Counted from the stretch's first letter, positions 1 through 10,000 are shown. The stretch is DNA of 64,000 bases from Sphingomonas kaistensis (GCF_011927725.1 NZ_JAATJC010000001.1:1557001-1621000), one strand, 5' to 3'. Notes: a model not told the origin generated them from the sequence alone. Numbers and translations are program-made.

Positions 1-345
1 GACACGAAGGCCGCCGAACTGCTCCGCAACATGTCATCCAAGTACCGCAATGTGCGTTTGAAGGCCGAACAGGCCTCACCCGTCGCTCCGAGCAAAGCTA
101 CAGAGCATTGCGAAGCAGACGGATCGGCAAAATCCGTCAACGAAGCTCCTCACGAGGCTTCAGCCGAGCGGGAAGTCGAACTCCGTCCGGATCTCGCCAA
201 CCATTTGAGTTCTGCTGCGGATCCTTCACTCGGTGCCGCCGCCGTGCCGCCTCTAGGTCCACCCGATATCGACGAGGACTTCCTTCGACTGCAAGCCATG
301 GATCAGTTCCGAAAGGGGGGCTCCAGAACGAATAGTCTCGCGTAG
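1..345 (+). CDS. Partial hypothetical protein (C-terminal part)
   Basis: The reading frame is open from the first base of the window to a TAG at 343-345, so the gene most likely starts outside the window; the first internal ATG is at 31. The visible 114 residues are hydrophilic and rich in Ala, Glu, Ser and Pro, with a low-complexity middle that looks disordered. I recognise no domain. It ends in a charged tail. It may be the C-terminal tail of a larger protein, or the ATG at 31 may be a real start of a 104-aa protein. The downstream gene-free stretch of about 200 bases separates it from the next gene. Confidence 0.45.
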   Translation, partial: DTKAAELLRNMSSKYRNVRLKAEQASPVAPSKATEHCEADGSAKSVNEAPHEASAEREVELRPDLANHLSSAADPSLGAAAVPPLGPPDIDEDFLRLQAMDQFRKGGSRTNSLA

Positions 346-448
346 TTGCTTCTACCGAGTAGCTCGAAGAAGGCACTGGAGAGACGCCGGCGAAGACGCC
401 GGTCGAAGGAGGGAGGAGAGGTTGGCTCCGCCGGAATAAGGAAACTTA

Positions 449-477
449 CCGCAGTCCAAAGGCCGAGCTGACTGCGG
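449..477. promoter_or_regulatory. Inverted repeat in the gap before the relaxase-like gene
   Basis: Arms CCGCAGTC (449-456) and GACTGCGG (470-477) are perfect reverse complements separated by 13 bases. No T-tract follows, so an intrinsic terminator is not well supported. It could be an operator or an RNA hairpin ahead of the gene at 547. The same gap has a short tandem duplication of agacgccgg at about 382-402. Confidence 0.3.
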
Positions 478-546
478 AAGGAACATAGAAGATGATTGGA
501 ACTCGTCAGCCTGCTCACCCTTGGAACTTGCAGGGGGATCGCTGAG

Positions 547-1236
547 ATGCCCGCCGCAAAGCGCAAGGGTGCTGGGGACAAGACCAAGGCTCAGAGCAAG
601 GCCACGCTCAAGAATTCAGTGACCTCGCAGTCCAAGCTGACGCGGTCCGAGAACCCCATGGACTGGGTCTTCGATAATCCGCTCGGCGCCATGCCGGGAT
701 TCGTATTCGCTGTCCTCAAGAAGAGCTACCAGGGCCATCCAAACAGCGCGGTTGAGTTCGGCGGGCGGAAGCTCCGCCCCATTTTGGGAGTGACGAAGGA
801 CGGTGCTCCCGACCCGGACGTGATCACAGCCTACCGGACAGGAACAGTCCTGCCTACAGACGCCCCCGACGCCTTCGACGAGCCTGAGGTGTTGCTTCGC
901 GCCATCGACGCATTCGCCTGCGATCACGAAGCATCGTTGCTGATCTACGTGACGCTCTCGTTTCCCGAGGCAACTCGGGCGCATCACTCCTGGGAGGAGG
1001 CTCGCGCCTTCAGCCTCGAAGCTTTCGCCCGCAAGCGGAAGTTGCCGGTCTGCCTCATCCAGCATCGGCCTGGCGAGGTCGGATCGGATAACCCGATCCA
1101 CCTTCACCTCCTTGTCGGAGCCCGCCGCCTGGATGGTACCGGTTTTCGCGGCTACGCTGAGGAGCTGCTCTGTGATGACGGGCAGCAGGTCATCTATGAT
1201 GAATGGCAGGCGTTTCGTAAGTCGCGCATTTCGTGA
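547..1236 (+). CDS. Small MobA/MobL-like HUH relaxase-related protein
   Basis: This 229-aa protein has a Lys-rich N-terminus and a C-terminal segment containing NPIHLHLLVGARRLDGTGF. That pattern resembles the two-histidine metal-binding motif (HxH flanked by hydrophobic residues, then Arg and a Gly-Phe turn) of MobA/MobL and TraA-type conjugative relaxases of alphaproteobacteria. Full relaxases are several hundred to over a thousand residues, so this is at best a minimal or divergent member, and a catalytic Tyr is not obvious. I chose ATG 547 because a G-rich ribosome site (AGGGGG) lies about 9 bases upstream; a TTG at 496 would add 17 residues. The relaxase link is inference; the gene could be a domesticated remnant of a mobile element. 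Confidence 0.45.
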   Translation: MPAAKRKGAGDKTKAQSKATLKNSVTSQSKLTRSENPMDWVFDNPLGAMPGFVFAVLKKSYQGHPNSAVEFGGRKLRPILGVTKDGAPDPDVITAYRTGTVLPTDAPDAFDEPEVLLRAIDAFACDHEASLLIYVTLSFPEATRAHHSWEEARAFSLEAFARKRKLPVCLIQHRPGEVGSDNPIHLHLLVGARRLDGTGFRGYAEELLCDDGQQVIYDEWQAFRKSRIS

Positions 1237-1344
1237 GCTCTTCGCAATCGTTGTTGGCGCGCCGCATGAGCGCGGCCAGTAGCTCTGGTCTTTGAAAGCG
1301 GTTGCCGCTGCTCCCTGCTAGCAGCTAGGACGTTTCCTCGTGAG

Positions 1345-1371
1345 CTGGATGGTATCGGAGATACCATCCAG
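1345..1371. promoter_or_regulatory. Perfect 27-bp dyad, candidate operator of the BREX operon
   Basis: The arms CTGGATGGTATC (1345-1356) and GATACCATCCAG (1360-1371) match over all 12 bases around a GGA spacer. The site is about 130-205 bases upstream of the first BREX start codons. A dimeric repressor site is the simplest reading. A hairpin terminator is possible, but the stem is followed by TGATCAGTC and a G-tract rather than T residues. It does not resemble the small dyad beside the WYL regulator gene at 31.0 kb. Confidence 0.6.
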
Positions 1372-1380
1372 TGATCAGTC

Positions 1381-1391
1381 GGGGGGGGGGG
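1381..1391 (+). repeat. 11-base poly-G tract upstream of BREX
   Basis: Eleven consecutive G residues lie 9 bases after the dyad at 1345-1371 and about 110-160 bases before the BREX start codons. Tracts of this length are prone to slippage and are a common basis of phase variation. Here it lies in a promoter region rather than in a coding sequence, so a length change would alter spacing. The exact length may also be affected by sequencing error. Confidence 0.7.
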
Positions 1392-1501
1392 CAAGCGCCT
1401 CGAGCAAACGACTGGCCGGCTGAGCTGTCGCTCTTCTGGTGAGCTCGCCTCCGGCGGCCATCGACTGCTGGATCTCCGGTCGAGTAATTAGGGGGGCTGA
1501 T

Positions 1502-1558
1502 ATGAGTGTTGATTACGGTTTTGGCCACTTCGATCGCGGGGTATTCGCCGGTGGCTGA
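1502..1558 (+). CDS. Possible 18-codon leader peptide overlapping brxE
   Basis: An ATG at 1502 sits 5 bases after a strong GGGGGG ribosome site and opens an 18-codon frame (MSVDYGFGHFDRGVFAGG) that stops at TGA 1556-1558, overlapping the GTG at 1551 proposed as the brxE start. It might couple translation into brxE. It could equally be chance, or the sign of a sequencing indel shifting the true brxE start. Confidence 0.25.
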   Translation: MSVDYGFGHFDRGVFAGG

Positions 1559-2057
1559 CAAGCCGTCTTCAGCCTTGCAATCAATCCTTCAGCTCAGATT
1601 GTTGATCGGCTACCTTGGCGAGAAGGCGCAGTTCGCCTGGTGGCCAAGCTCATTCTTCGACCAATCCAGTCGATTGTTCTTAGAACCGGCTTTTCCAAGA
1701 ACTCTCCGGACTGCTCAGTACCACGGGGTAGTGGAAGCAGCTCGGCGGTTCCACGATGAGCACTTGAGCGCAGGGGCCTTTCATCTGTTTCGATTACCCG
1801 AGGAGATGGAGCAGGACCTCCATACGGCGATGCAGTCGCTTGATCGCGGATCTTCGATCTACTCCCCCGATAATGAAGATTCTGCTCTCGGAGCCCTTCA
1901 GGATGTTTCCGGCAGCGCCACTGTCGAGGCGCTCGGGCCGGCATCGGTCGGGAGTGTGAGCGAAATATACAGCAGAGCGACTCTGCAAGGCATTGCAGCA
2001 GTCTATCGTTCGTCGTTTCTCAACAACGAGCGAGCATTCCCATACCTTCTCCCATGA
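1551..2057 (+). CDS. brxE: BREX protein BrxE
   Basis: This protein of about 168 residues matches the BrxE family in its N-terminal pattern LRLLIGYLGEKAQFAWWPSSF, then an LEPAFPRT segment and EAARRFHDEHL...FHLFRLPEE. BrxE is an accessory protein of some BREX loci (classically type 6); its biochemical role is not established. The chosen start is GTG 1551, which gives the short N-terminal extension I expect for the family; a GTG at 1506 in the same frame would add 15 residues. The stop overlaps the ATG of brxA (ATGA at 2054-2057), so the two are probably translationally coupled. It is first in an operon that runs to 15415. Confidence 0.75.
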   Translation: MADKPSSALQSILQLRLLIGYLGEKAQFAWWPSSFFDQSSRLFLEPAFPRTLRTAQYHGVVEAARRFHDEHLSAGAFHLFRLPEEMEQDLHTAMQSLDRGSSIYSPDNEDSALGALQDVSGSATVEALGPASVGSVSEIYSRATLQGIAAVYRSSFLNNERAFPYLLP

Positions 2058-2842
2058 ATGATCGAGCCTTTTACACGACCCAGCTGCAGGCCGGTTTGGG
2101 CTTAGTCGACGAGACGAAAACATTGCTCGAGCTTTGGGAGACCGGAATGTCGTCTGCCAAGCTCTACCAAGTTGCACTGGCCTCAGGGCGTTTCCCGACG
2201 ATCACCGCTAGACGGCTTCGTAACGTCGTCGCAGAGTGTTTTGCACCTCGGTATCTAGTTTCAGAGGGCGCTCCGGCCCGGCACCTTAAACAGCTGTCGC
2301 TCACAGCGCCTCGGTCTGATCTTGTCCAGTTGATGCTGGTTTTTACAAGTCGAGCGAACCCAATCCTGAGCGACTTTATCAAAGACGTTTACTGGCCTCG
2401 CTACGCTGGCGGCTACAGTCAGGTAGGCAGTGAAGATGCGCGCGCATTCGTCGAACGAGCTATAGATGATGGCAAGACTGCGAAGCGCTGGTCGGAGTCA
2501 ACCATTCAACGCGTCTCCGCCTACCTGACCGGATGTTGCGCGGATTACGGTCTGCTTGAATCTGGCTCACGTTCACTACGAACGATATCACCACCTCGCA
2601 TTTCCCTCCTCACATCAGCCTATCTCGCCCACGACCTTCATTTCGGTGGTTTGGGTGATAACGCGATCACGGCTCACCCTGAATGGCATATCTTCGGCCT
2701 CGCCAGGGAAGACGTGCTCGAGGAGCTGAAGGGGCTTGCGCTGAGAGGGTTCTTACTCATCCAAGCGGCAGGGGACGTCATCCGCATCAGCTGGAAACAC
2801 AAGAGCATGGAGGCGCTTTGCGATGTCCTCGCTGAAGGCTAA
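2054..2842 (+). CDS. brxA: BREX protein BrxA (DUF1819)
   Basis: The 262-aa product matches the DUF1819/BrxA family: an N-terminal segment TTQLQAGLGLVDETKTLLELW, then a helical region with RRLRNVVAECFAPRYL and the typical SRANPILSDFIKDVYWPRY motif. BrxA is a small helical protein of type 1 BREX reported to bind DNA and required for phage defence in several systems. Its length is slightly greater than the usual 200-odd residues. The ATG overlaps the brxE stop, and its 3' end overlaps brxB by 20 bases. Order and coupling make co-expression with the rest of BREX nearly certain. Confidence 0.85.
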   Translation: MNDRAFYTTQLQAGLGLVDETKTLLELWETGMSSAKLYQVALASGRFPTITARRLRNVVAECFAPRYLVSEGAPARHLKQLSLTAPRSDLVQLMLVFTSRANPILSDFIKDVYWPRYAGGYSQVGSEDARAFVERAIDDGKTAKRWSESTIQRVSAYLTGCCADYGLLESGSRSLRTISPPRISLLTSAYLAHDLHFGGLGDNAITAHPEWHIFGLAREDVLEELKGLALRGFLLIQAAGDVIRISWKHKSMEALCDVLAEG

Positions 2843-3398
2843 CTTCGAAGAGTTATGTGAGCGAATCCGGCGGGGACGTGAGCTAGGCCATGCCAGCTTC
2901 GAACCGATTTATTACATGATTTTCCCGCCGGAACAGATTCTAGAGGTAAAGCGACACACTCCTGCCTGGCACGCGAAGCTGCGCCAGGAGGGATGGGACG
3001 TCCGGACTTTCTCCATCGCAGAGAGCCTCTGGGCTGTCCTTGAGAACGACCCATTCTGGGGTCTGTGCCTCTCGCAGGACAAAGCTGCCCCGCTTGATTG
3101 GAAGCGCACCAACAAGGCGCTGGCTGACATTGTGACATCAAGCGAAGGTCTACTTCGTAAGCTAGAGGATGCTCTTAGGACCTTAGAGGGAAAGCCGAGT
3201 GCGCTTCTTCTGGTGACGGATCTGGAAGCACTTCATCCTTTTCTCAGGATTGGAGCGATCGAAAGTCAGCTCCAGGGGCAGTTTCATGTGCCGACTGTGT
3301 TCCTCTATCCGGGTGTACGGACAGGGAATACTCGGTTGAAGTTTTTGGGTTTCTATCCCGAGGATGGAAATTACCGCTCCGTGCATGTGGGTGGTTAA
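2823..3398 (+). CDS. brxB: BREX protein BrxB (DUF1788)
   Basis: The 191-aa product has DUF1788/BrxB hallmarks: IYYMIFPPEQILEVKRHTPAW near the N-terminus and a C-terminal GFYPEDGNYRSVHVGG that is close to the family consensus. BrxB is an essential component of type 1 BREX with no known catalytic activity. The ATG at 2823 lies inside the end of brxA, a 20-base overlap. Twenty-three bases separate it from brxC. Length is normal for the family. Confidence 0.9.
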   Translation: MSSLKANFEELCERIRRGRELGHASFEPIYYMIFPPEQILEVKRHTPAWHAKLRQEGWDVRTFSIAESLWAVLENDPFWGLCLSQDKAAPLDWKRTNKALADIVTSSEGLLRKLEDALRTLEGKPSALLLVTDLEALHPFLRIGAIESQLQGQFHVPTVFLYPGVRTGNTRLKFLGFYPEDGNYRSVHVGG

Positions 3399-3421
3399 GA
3401 GTAAAAGCGGGGAGCGTCGTT

Positions 3422-6400
3422 GTGAAGATCCGAGAACTATTCGATGCGTCTAAGAACATCGACAGGACGATCGAGAAGGTAATCACCTATGGGGCCGCTC
3501 AGGAAGAACGCCTGAAAGCCGAGATTTCCGAATATGTGGTCACAGACAACATCGAGGAGCAGTTCCGCAAGCTTCTGGATCGCATGCAGCTTGCGATGGA
3601 CACAGGGGGCGGACACGAGATCGGTGTCTGGGTGTCAGGTTTCTACGGATCCGGAAAGAGTTCATTTACCAAGTACCTCGGCCTCGCGTTTGATAATCAG
3701 CGAACCATTGATGGCACACCGTTCATCAAGCACCTTCAGGACCGCCTCCAGAGTCCGCAAACTAAGGCACTGCTGAACACAGTCGTCCAACGCTATCCCG
3801 CTGCAGTCGTTCTACTCGACCTAGCGAGTGAGATGCTTGCCGGAGCAACGATGGAGGAGGTTTCGACCGTTCTCTATTTCAAAGTCCTCCAGTGGGCCGG
3901 CTATTCTCGAAATCTCAAGGTGGCGGCGTTCGAGCGAATGATCGAAAAGGATGGCCGCACATCTGAGCTGCATGAGCGCGTCGTGGACGCGCTGCCAGGG
4001 GCGACGTGGGATCGGGTTCAAAACAATCCGCTGGCGATCGACGGTTTGATACCAAAGATTGCTCACGAGATGTATCCGGGCTTGTTCCCTACAACGACGT
4101 CTTTCTCCTCGAGTACTGAAGGATTTATACAGTTCGAGGACAAGCGCGTTGAGGAGATGATCGATATCATCCGCGAGAAGAGCGGCAAAGAGAACATCAT
4201 CTTCATCATTGACGAAGTCGGTCAGTACGTTGCGGCCAGAGATAACCTCATCCTGAACCTCGACGGGTTGGCAAAAAATCTGAAGCGGATTGGCGACGGC
4301 AAGGTCTGGATCATCTCAACGGCGCAGCAGACGCTCACCGAAGACGATCCACGCGCTGCTCTAAACTCAGACAAGCTGTTTAAGTTGAACGATCGCTTTC
4401 CGATCCAGATTGACCTTGAGTCGAGTGACATCAAAGAGATCTGCTATCGGCGATTGCTTGGCAAATCTCCTGTGGGTGAAGAGCATCTTGGAAGCCTTTT
4501 TGACGCTCATGGCCAAGCACTGCGGCACAATACGAAGCTGCAAGACGCGAAATACTATGACGCTGACTTCAGTCGAGAAACATTCGTAAATCTCTACCCG
4601 TTTCTTCCGGCGCATTTCGACATTCTCTTGCACCTCCTGGGTGCATTGGCGAAGTCGACTGGAGGTATCGGCCTACGGTCCGCGATCAAAGTCGTCCAGG
4701 ACGTGCTCAAAGGCGAGGGTGGTGCGACAGCTATGGCCGATCAGCCGGTCGGCTGGCTGGCTACGACGGTGACACTCTACGACGAACTCGAAAAGGATGT
4801 TCGCCGGGCTTTCCCTTCGATCCATCAAGCGGTCGACAAGGTCTGTACCATTCGATTTTCCGACAAATCGCTTCACCAGGCCGTCGCGAAAACCGTCGCC
4901 GTGTTGCAGATCCTCGGCAATTTGCCCGTCACAGTGCAGAACGTCGCCAGCCTGATGCACGCATCCGTCACAGCGGAATCACGAGTGGAGGAGGTGCAGA
5001 AGGCCGTCGAGGAGATGCTGCAAGACGTGCATGTGCCGCTTGGTGAGAAGAACGGCAGCCTCATGTTTCTGAGCGAGAAGCTCCGGGATATCGAGCAAGA
5101 GCGTGGCGCATTGGCTTTGCGGTCGGTCGATGTGCGTCGCGCCTTCAACGATGCTTTGCGCGGTGCATTTGAGCCATTGCCACGCGTGAATCTTCATGGA
5201 AGCCTGGCAGTCGCTACAGGTCTCAAGGTGCAAGCTGGATCTACGGTGACCAGCTTAGCCGGTGAGCAGAACGTCATTCAGACTGTCGTAGAGCTGGTGC
5301 CCGCTGCCGACTATGAGACAGCTCGCAATCGGATGCTGGACGACTCGCGCGGTCGTACCGGACGCAATGTCATTGGCCTTGTGTCTCGGGCGAACCCTGA
5401 GCTGGAGGATCTCGCGAGCGAGATTTATCGCAGCCAGCGCATCGTAGAGCTCCATCGTAATGAGCCCGACCAAGAGGTTAAGGATTACTGCGCCAGTCAA
5501 GTAGACCGCGCTGCAACGTTCGCGCAGCAGCTCAAATCGAAAATCAGGCAGACACTGCAGGGAGGCTCGTTTGTTTTTCGGGGCCATGCCACCGCCGTAG
5601 CCGCTCTCGACGCTGATCTTCTCGAAGCGGCAAAGAAGCTCCTAACCGACGTCAGCGGTCAGGTGTTCGACCGCTATATAGAGGCGCCGGTTCGGGTAGG
5701 GACCGACGTCGCTGAGAAGTTCCTCAAGGTTGCTAATCCTGCTGCAATTAGCACCAGCTTGGATCCACTTGGCTTAGTACAAGCCGTAGCAGGCCGGGTG
5801 ACCTTCCGCACCGACCATAAGGCCATGATCAGCATCCGCGACTACATCGACAAGCGGGGCACCGTTGATGGGAAGAGGCTGCTCGACGACTTTAGCAACG
5901 ATCCCTTCGGCTGGTCACCTGACACGACGCGTTACATTCTCGCTGCAATGCTGATGGCTGGTGAGATTAAGCTCAAGGTCTCCGGCCGAGAAGTCACCGC
6001 CGCGGGTCAACAGGCCATCGATGCGCTCAAAACCAATAACTCGTTCAAAAGTGTTGGCGTAGCAGTTCGTGACGAACGGCCGTCTAACGAGACCCTAGGC
6101 CGCGCAGCCGAACGACTGTCGGAACTCATTGGAGAAACAGTGATCCCCCTTGAGCAGGAAATCAGTAAGGCGGCGGCCCAGCATTTCCCAGGCTTTCAAT
6201 TGGATTATGGGACTTTGTCCGAAAGGCTGAGCGGGTTAGGGCTAGGGGGGAGCGAGAGGGTCGCTACTCTCAATCAGGACCTCGCTGATGTTCTCTTCAC
6301 GGACGCCTCCGACGCACCGCAACGACTTGGAGCCGAAGACTCCGCAATCTACGCTAACCTGAGGCTGGCCTCAGAACTGAGGCGGGCACTGGATAGCGGC

Positions 6401-7051
6401 CTCGATGCCACTGTCCGTGAGCTCCAGGATCACCGTCGCGAAATTGAAAGCTTGCCCAGCTCTGGCGCGCCCGGGGAGCTCAAGAAGGAGCTAGCGGAAG
6501 ATCTCGAGAGCTTATCTGGGCGTTTGGGGAAAGAGGACTTCTTCAAACACTCCGCCGATCTGAATTCGCTGCTCACTCGGATCAAAGCCTGTGTGCGACA
6601 TACCGTGCATTCTCTTGCGGAACAGCAACGAGCCCGCCTGAAAGATGGTTTCGAGGATTTGCAGCGCCTTCCAGAATGGGCCAGACTCACGCAGGAAGAG
6701 CGTGGCAATGCGGTAGCTCAATTAGAAGGGCTCGCGCGGACCGCGTCGGAAGACCTCTCCGGCCTCAAGGATTTGCTGGCGCAGGACTACGACATTAGCA
6801 ACACGATCGAGGAGCTTAGGCGCTCCATTGCACGGCAACAGCAAGAACGACGCCGTCAAGAGTTAGAAGAGGAGACTGCGAAATCGAAAAGCTCCGGCGG
6901 CGGAAAGCTCTCTCGCTCGATTTCCGTGCCATCGACAATCGCATCCATTGGCCAACTTGATGCACTCATCGCGAAGCTTAGCGAGCTGAAGGGGCAGATC
7001 GCTCTTTTTGAAGAAGTCGAAGTCTCTCTGGTCCTTGATGGAGACGAGTGA
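3422..7051 (+). CDS. brxC: BREX ATPase BrxC
   Basis: This 1209-aa P-loop ATPase has Walker A GSGKSS at residues 76-81 (within WVSGFYGSGKSS) and Walker B IIFIIDEVGQ around D264, followed by a sensor-like region STAQQTL. The long C-terminal half is helical and charged, with a coiled-coil-like stretch near 1130-1170 (QQQERRRQELEEE). BrxC/PglY is the large ATPase core of BREX, required for both host methylation and phage exclusion in studied systems. The start is GTG 3422, preceded by GGGGAG at good spacing; the length is as expected. Its stop overlaps the pglX start (GTGA at 7048-7051). Confidence 0.92.
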   Translation: MKIRELFDASKNIDRTIEKVITYGAAQEERLKAEISEYVVTDNIEEQFRKLLDRMQLAMDTGGGHEIGVWVSGFYGSGKSSFTKYLGLAFDNQRTIDGTPFIKHLQDRLQSPQTKALLNTVVQRYPAAVVLLDLASEMLAGATMEEVSTVLYFKVLQWAGYSRNLKVAAFERMIEKDGRTSELHERVVDALPGATWDRVQNNPLAIDGLIPKIAHEMYPGLFPTTTSFSSSTEGFIQFEDKRVEEMIDIIREKSGKENIIFIIDEVGQYVAARDNLILNLDGLAKNLKRIGDGKVWIISTAQQTLTEDDPRAALNSDKLFKLNDRFPIQIDLESSDIKEICYRRLLGKSPVGEEHLGSLFDAHGQALRHNTKLQDAKYYDADFSRETFVNLYPFLPAHFDILLHLLGALAKSTGGIGLRSAIKVVQDVLKGEGGATAMADQPVGWLATTVTLYDELEKDVRRAFPSIHQAVDKVCTIRFSDKSLHQAVAKTVAVLQILGNLPVTVQNVASLMHASVTAESRVEEVQKAVEEMLQDVHVPLGEKNGSLMFLSEKLRDIEQERGALALRSVDVRRAFNDALRGAFEPLPRVNLHGSLAVATGLKVQAGSTVTSLAGEQNVIQTVVELVPAADYETARNRMLDDSRGRTGRNVIGLVSRANPELEDLASEIYRSQRIVELHRNEPDQEVKDYCASQVDRAATFAQQLKSKIRQTLQGGSFVFRGHATAVAALDADLLEAAKKLLTDVSGQVFDRYIEAPVRVGTDVAEKFLKVANPAAISTSLDPLGLVQAVAGRVTFRTDHKAMISIRDYIDKRGTVDGKRLLDDFSNDPFGWSPDTTRYILAAMLMAGEIKLKVSGREVTAAGQQAIDALKTNNSFKSVGVAVRDERPSNETLGRAAERLSELIGETVIPLEQEISKAAAQHFPGFQLDYGTLSERLSGLGLGGSERVATLNQDLADVLFTDASDAPQRLGAEDSAIYANLRLASELRRALDSGLDATVRELQDHRREIESLPSSGAPGELKKELAEDLESLSGRLGKEDFFKHSADLNSLLTRIKACVRHTVHSLAEQQRARLKDGFEDLQRLPEWARLTQEERGNAVAQLEGLARTASEDLSGLKDLLAQDYDISNTIEELRRSIARQQQERRRQELEEETAKSKSSGGGKLSRSISVPSTIASIGQLDALIAKLSELKGQIALFEEVEVSLVLDGDE

Positions 7052-10000
7052 CGATGGCGTTCGATCAAGCGACTCGCGCCCGCCTTCAACGTTTTGTAAC
7101 TGACGTTCGGCGCATTCTCGAGGAGGAATTCACACGTCAGCTCCGAACTGACTACGGGATGGATCCTACTTCCGGGATGGTCTCGCCGCTCGATGGTCTC
7201 AGGCACATCACCGAACAGCAGCGCGAGACAGCTCGGATCCTGCGTGAAACGCTGGCCCACTACTGCGCCGCTCCCGGGATAGACGAGAGGGCGGGACTCG
7301 ATCGCATCGTCCGGGAGCAGGCGTTCACTGTTCTCAACCGCCTGGCTGCTCTCCGCATGGCAGAAGCGCGCGGGCTCCTCATCGAGTCCGTGGGGAATGG
7401 TTATCAGGCGAGAGGGTTCCAGCTCTATCTCCGCCTTGCCGGAGGCAGTCTCGGCGAAACCGGCGCCGCGTACCAGGCTTACTTACTTAGCGTCTTCGAC
7501 GAACTTTCGCAGGATCTGCCATTTCTTTTCAATCGCTACTCGGCGCAAGGCCGTCTGTTCCCTCGCGAGGCGGCTCTTCTTCGCGTTCTCGAGCTGCTCA
7601 ATCACGGCGAGATCGAACCGCTTTGGGGCGAGGATGAGACCATAGGTTGGATCTACCAGTACTTCAATTCAAGGGAAGAGCGGAAGGCGATGCGGGATGC
7701 TTCGCAGGCTCCGCGCGACAGCCGTGAACTAGCAGTGCGCAATCAGTTTTTCACCCCAAGATACGTGGTGGAGTTCTTGGTCGACAACACGCTGGGACGG
7801 CTCTGGTTCGATTGGACCGGCGGGCGAACGGTGTTGGGGGAACGATGCGAGTATCTGTTGGTAAAGCGGGATGAGCGAGCTGAACCTGCAGAGCACCTTC
7901 GCGACCCTCGCACGATCAAGCTGCTCGATCCCGCGTGTGGCTCAATGCACTTCGGACTTTACGCGTTCGACCTTTTTCTGGAAATCTACAAAGAGGCTTG
8001 GGAGTATGAACAGGCCCATGGTCCAAGATCGCTCGACAGAGAGACCGGGGGCGGCTCCGACCTAAGACCACTCTGCCAGACCTATGCCGACCAAAGGCAA
8101 TTCTGGAGCGACGTCCCGCGCCTAATCATCGAGCGGAACATCTACGGTGTCGATATTGATCCGCGCGCAGCGCAGATCGCGTCGCTGGCGCTGTGGCTGC
8201 GTGCGCAGCGCGCTTGGCATGAGGCGGGAGTAAAGGCCAAGGACCGACCGGAGGTAGGACGAGGTCATGTTGTAGCGGCAGTGGCGCCCCCAGCCGAAGT
8301 GGACCTGCGTAAGCGGTTCATGGAGGAACTCGATCCTCTCGATGCGCAACTGTTCGAGAAGACGCTCTTGATGCTGAAGGGGGTTTCTGACCTAGGGCTG
8401 CTTCTGCCGGTCGAGAAGGAGCTGCCGAGGCTGATTAAGGATATCTTTGGCGAACGGGGAGAGCTGTTCCGGGCTGACGACTTGGAACAGTGGCGGAAGG
8501 CAGAGGAGCGACTACGTGTTGCCCTTGGTGATTACGCCCGCGCAGCTCAATCTTCCTATCAAGGCAGGCTTTTCGCAGAGGATGCACTGCAAGGGCTACG
8601 AATCCTAGAACAGTGTAAGCATTCCTACGACGTTCTTGTAATGAATCCCCCTTTTGGGCAGCCAACTGAGTCCGCGAGAGAGTTCATGAAGCTTAGCGGA
8701 AGCGACGGGTGGAAAGACATATACGCCGGTTTCTTTGAGCGATCTATAGACTTGACGAGGTCGTCGGGGCTTATTGGTGCGATCACTTCGTCGCAGTTTT
8801 TTCATACTCGACAGATGAAAGGACTACGCGAGCGAATGATATTAAACGAGCTTCCCCGCTCAATTATTGATCTCGGAAGCGATGTTCTCGACGATGCGGC
8901 AGTGCAAACTGCTCTTACGGTGCTCGGTGGTGCCAGGGCTGATTCAAAAATGGCCTATGCCGACCTCTTTGAGATCGAAAACAAGGAAGTCGAGCTTCGA
9001 AGTCGAATCGAGAAGAACTGCCTAGACTACCTTCTCTTGAAGGACATAGCGGCTGTTCCAGGTCGGCCGCTTTGTCTTCATGCATCCCCAAATGTCCTGA
9101 AACAATGGCGGCTTGATAGATCGCTGGATCCTAACACAGCGAAGGTTGTGACAGGAAATCATACTTTCGACGATGAGCGGTTTCTTCGCATTTACCCAGA
9201 GGTCACTTCCTCAGTGACTGATTGGGAGCAGTACGAGAAGGGTGGCGAATACCAACCTTTCTTCAGTCCATCTGAGATCTTTCTCAGGTGGAGTGATTCA
9301 GGCGCTCAATTAAGGGCCTTGAATTCGGAGGCATATGGAAGTGACGCCCAGGTCATGCAAAGCAGCAGATATTGGGGGCGAAAGGGGATTTGTTTCAATC
9401 ACGTAAGTAGCGTGGGTTTTTCACCTCGCGTTCTGCCAAAGAACACTATTTTCTCCTCTGAGTCGATTTCAATCTTCTTGGTGGATAGTGATATCAACGA
9501 AGAGGAGACTCGTTCAAGGTATCTTGCGCTGCTTGCCTTTCTGGCATCTACTGTCGCGCAGGAGCTAGTGTACGTCTTCGGTAGGTTTCGTAAGATCGAG
9601 AACAGAGCTGTCTCTGCAATTCCCATTTCCTTCAGAAGGCTTGCGGCTCATCAGGCGGAACTGGCGGACGCTGCAAAGAGGGGCATATCGATCTCTCGCC
9701 GGCTATCTTCATTCGAAGAAACCTCACCTTGCTTCCTTCTACCAGAGCTGATCGCTACGTCCCGCGTTGGTTCTTTAGGTCGGCGCTCTTTGCGTGACGA
9801 AGCGGTCGATCTTTACCGATCTTTGGACGAGGTTTGTCATCGCATAGTCGGCATTTGTGAAAGAGACATCTCCGCGGAGGATCGCGCCGATCTCGTGGAT
9901 CAATTCTCTCTTCTCAGAGCCAACCAGTCGCAAGATGACCTTCTTGCTGAGTGCTTGTCATGGGCTGTTGGAGTCGCTTTCGGGCGATTTGATCACCGTC

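Larger units (their letters stand above)
1237..1501. other. Gene-free upstream region of the BREX operon
   Basis: No convincing gene lies here. It holds a perfect 12-bp-arm dyad at 1345-1371 and an 11-base G homopolymer at 1381-1391, both listed separately, followed by about 110 bases before the first start codons of the BREX operon. It is the likely promoter region for that operon. A G-rich ribosome site (AGGGGGG) sits just before the ATG at 1502. Confidence 0.6.

Noticed and set aside
496..546. TTG-started extension of the relaxase-like gene
   Set aside because: The ATG at 547 has a better ribosome site and the extension lacks conserved features.
1345..1371. Intrinsic terminator
   Set aside because: No T-tract follows the stem; a G-tract does.
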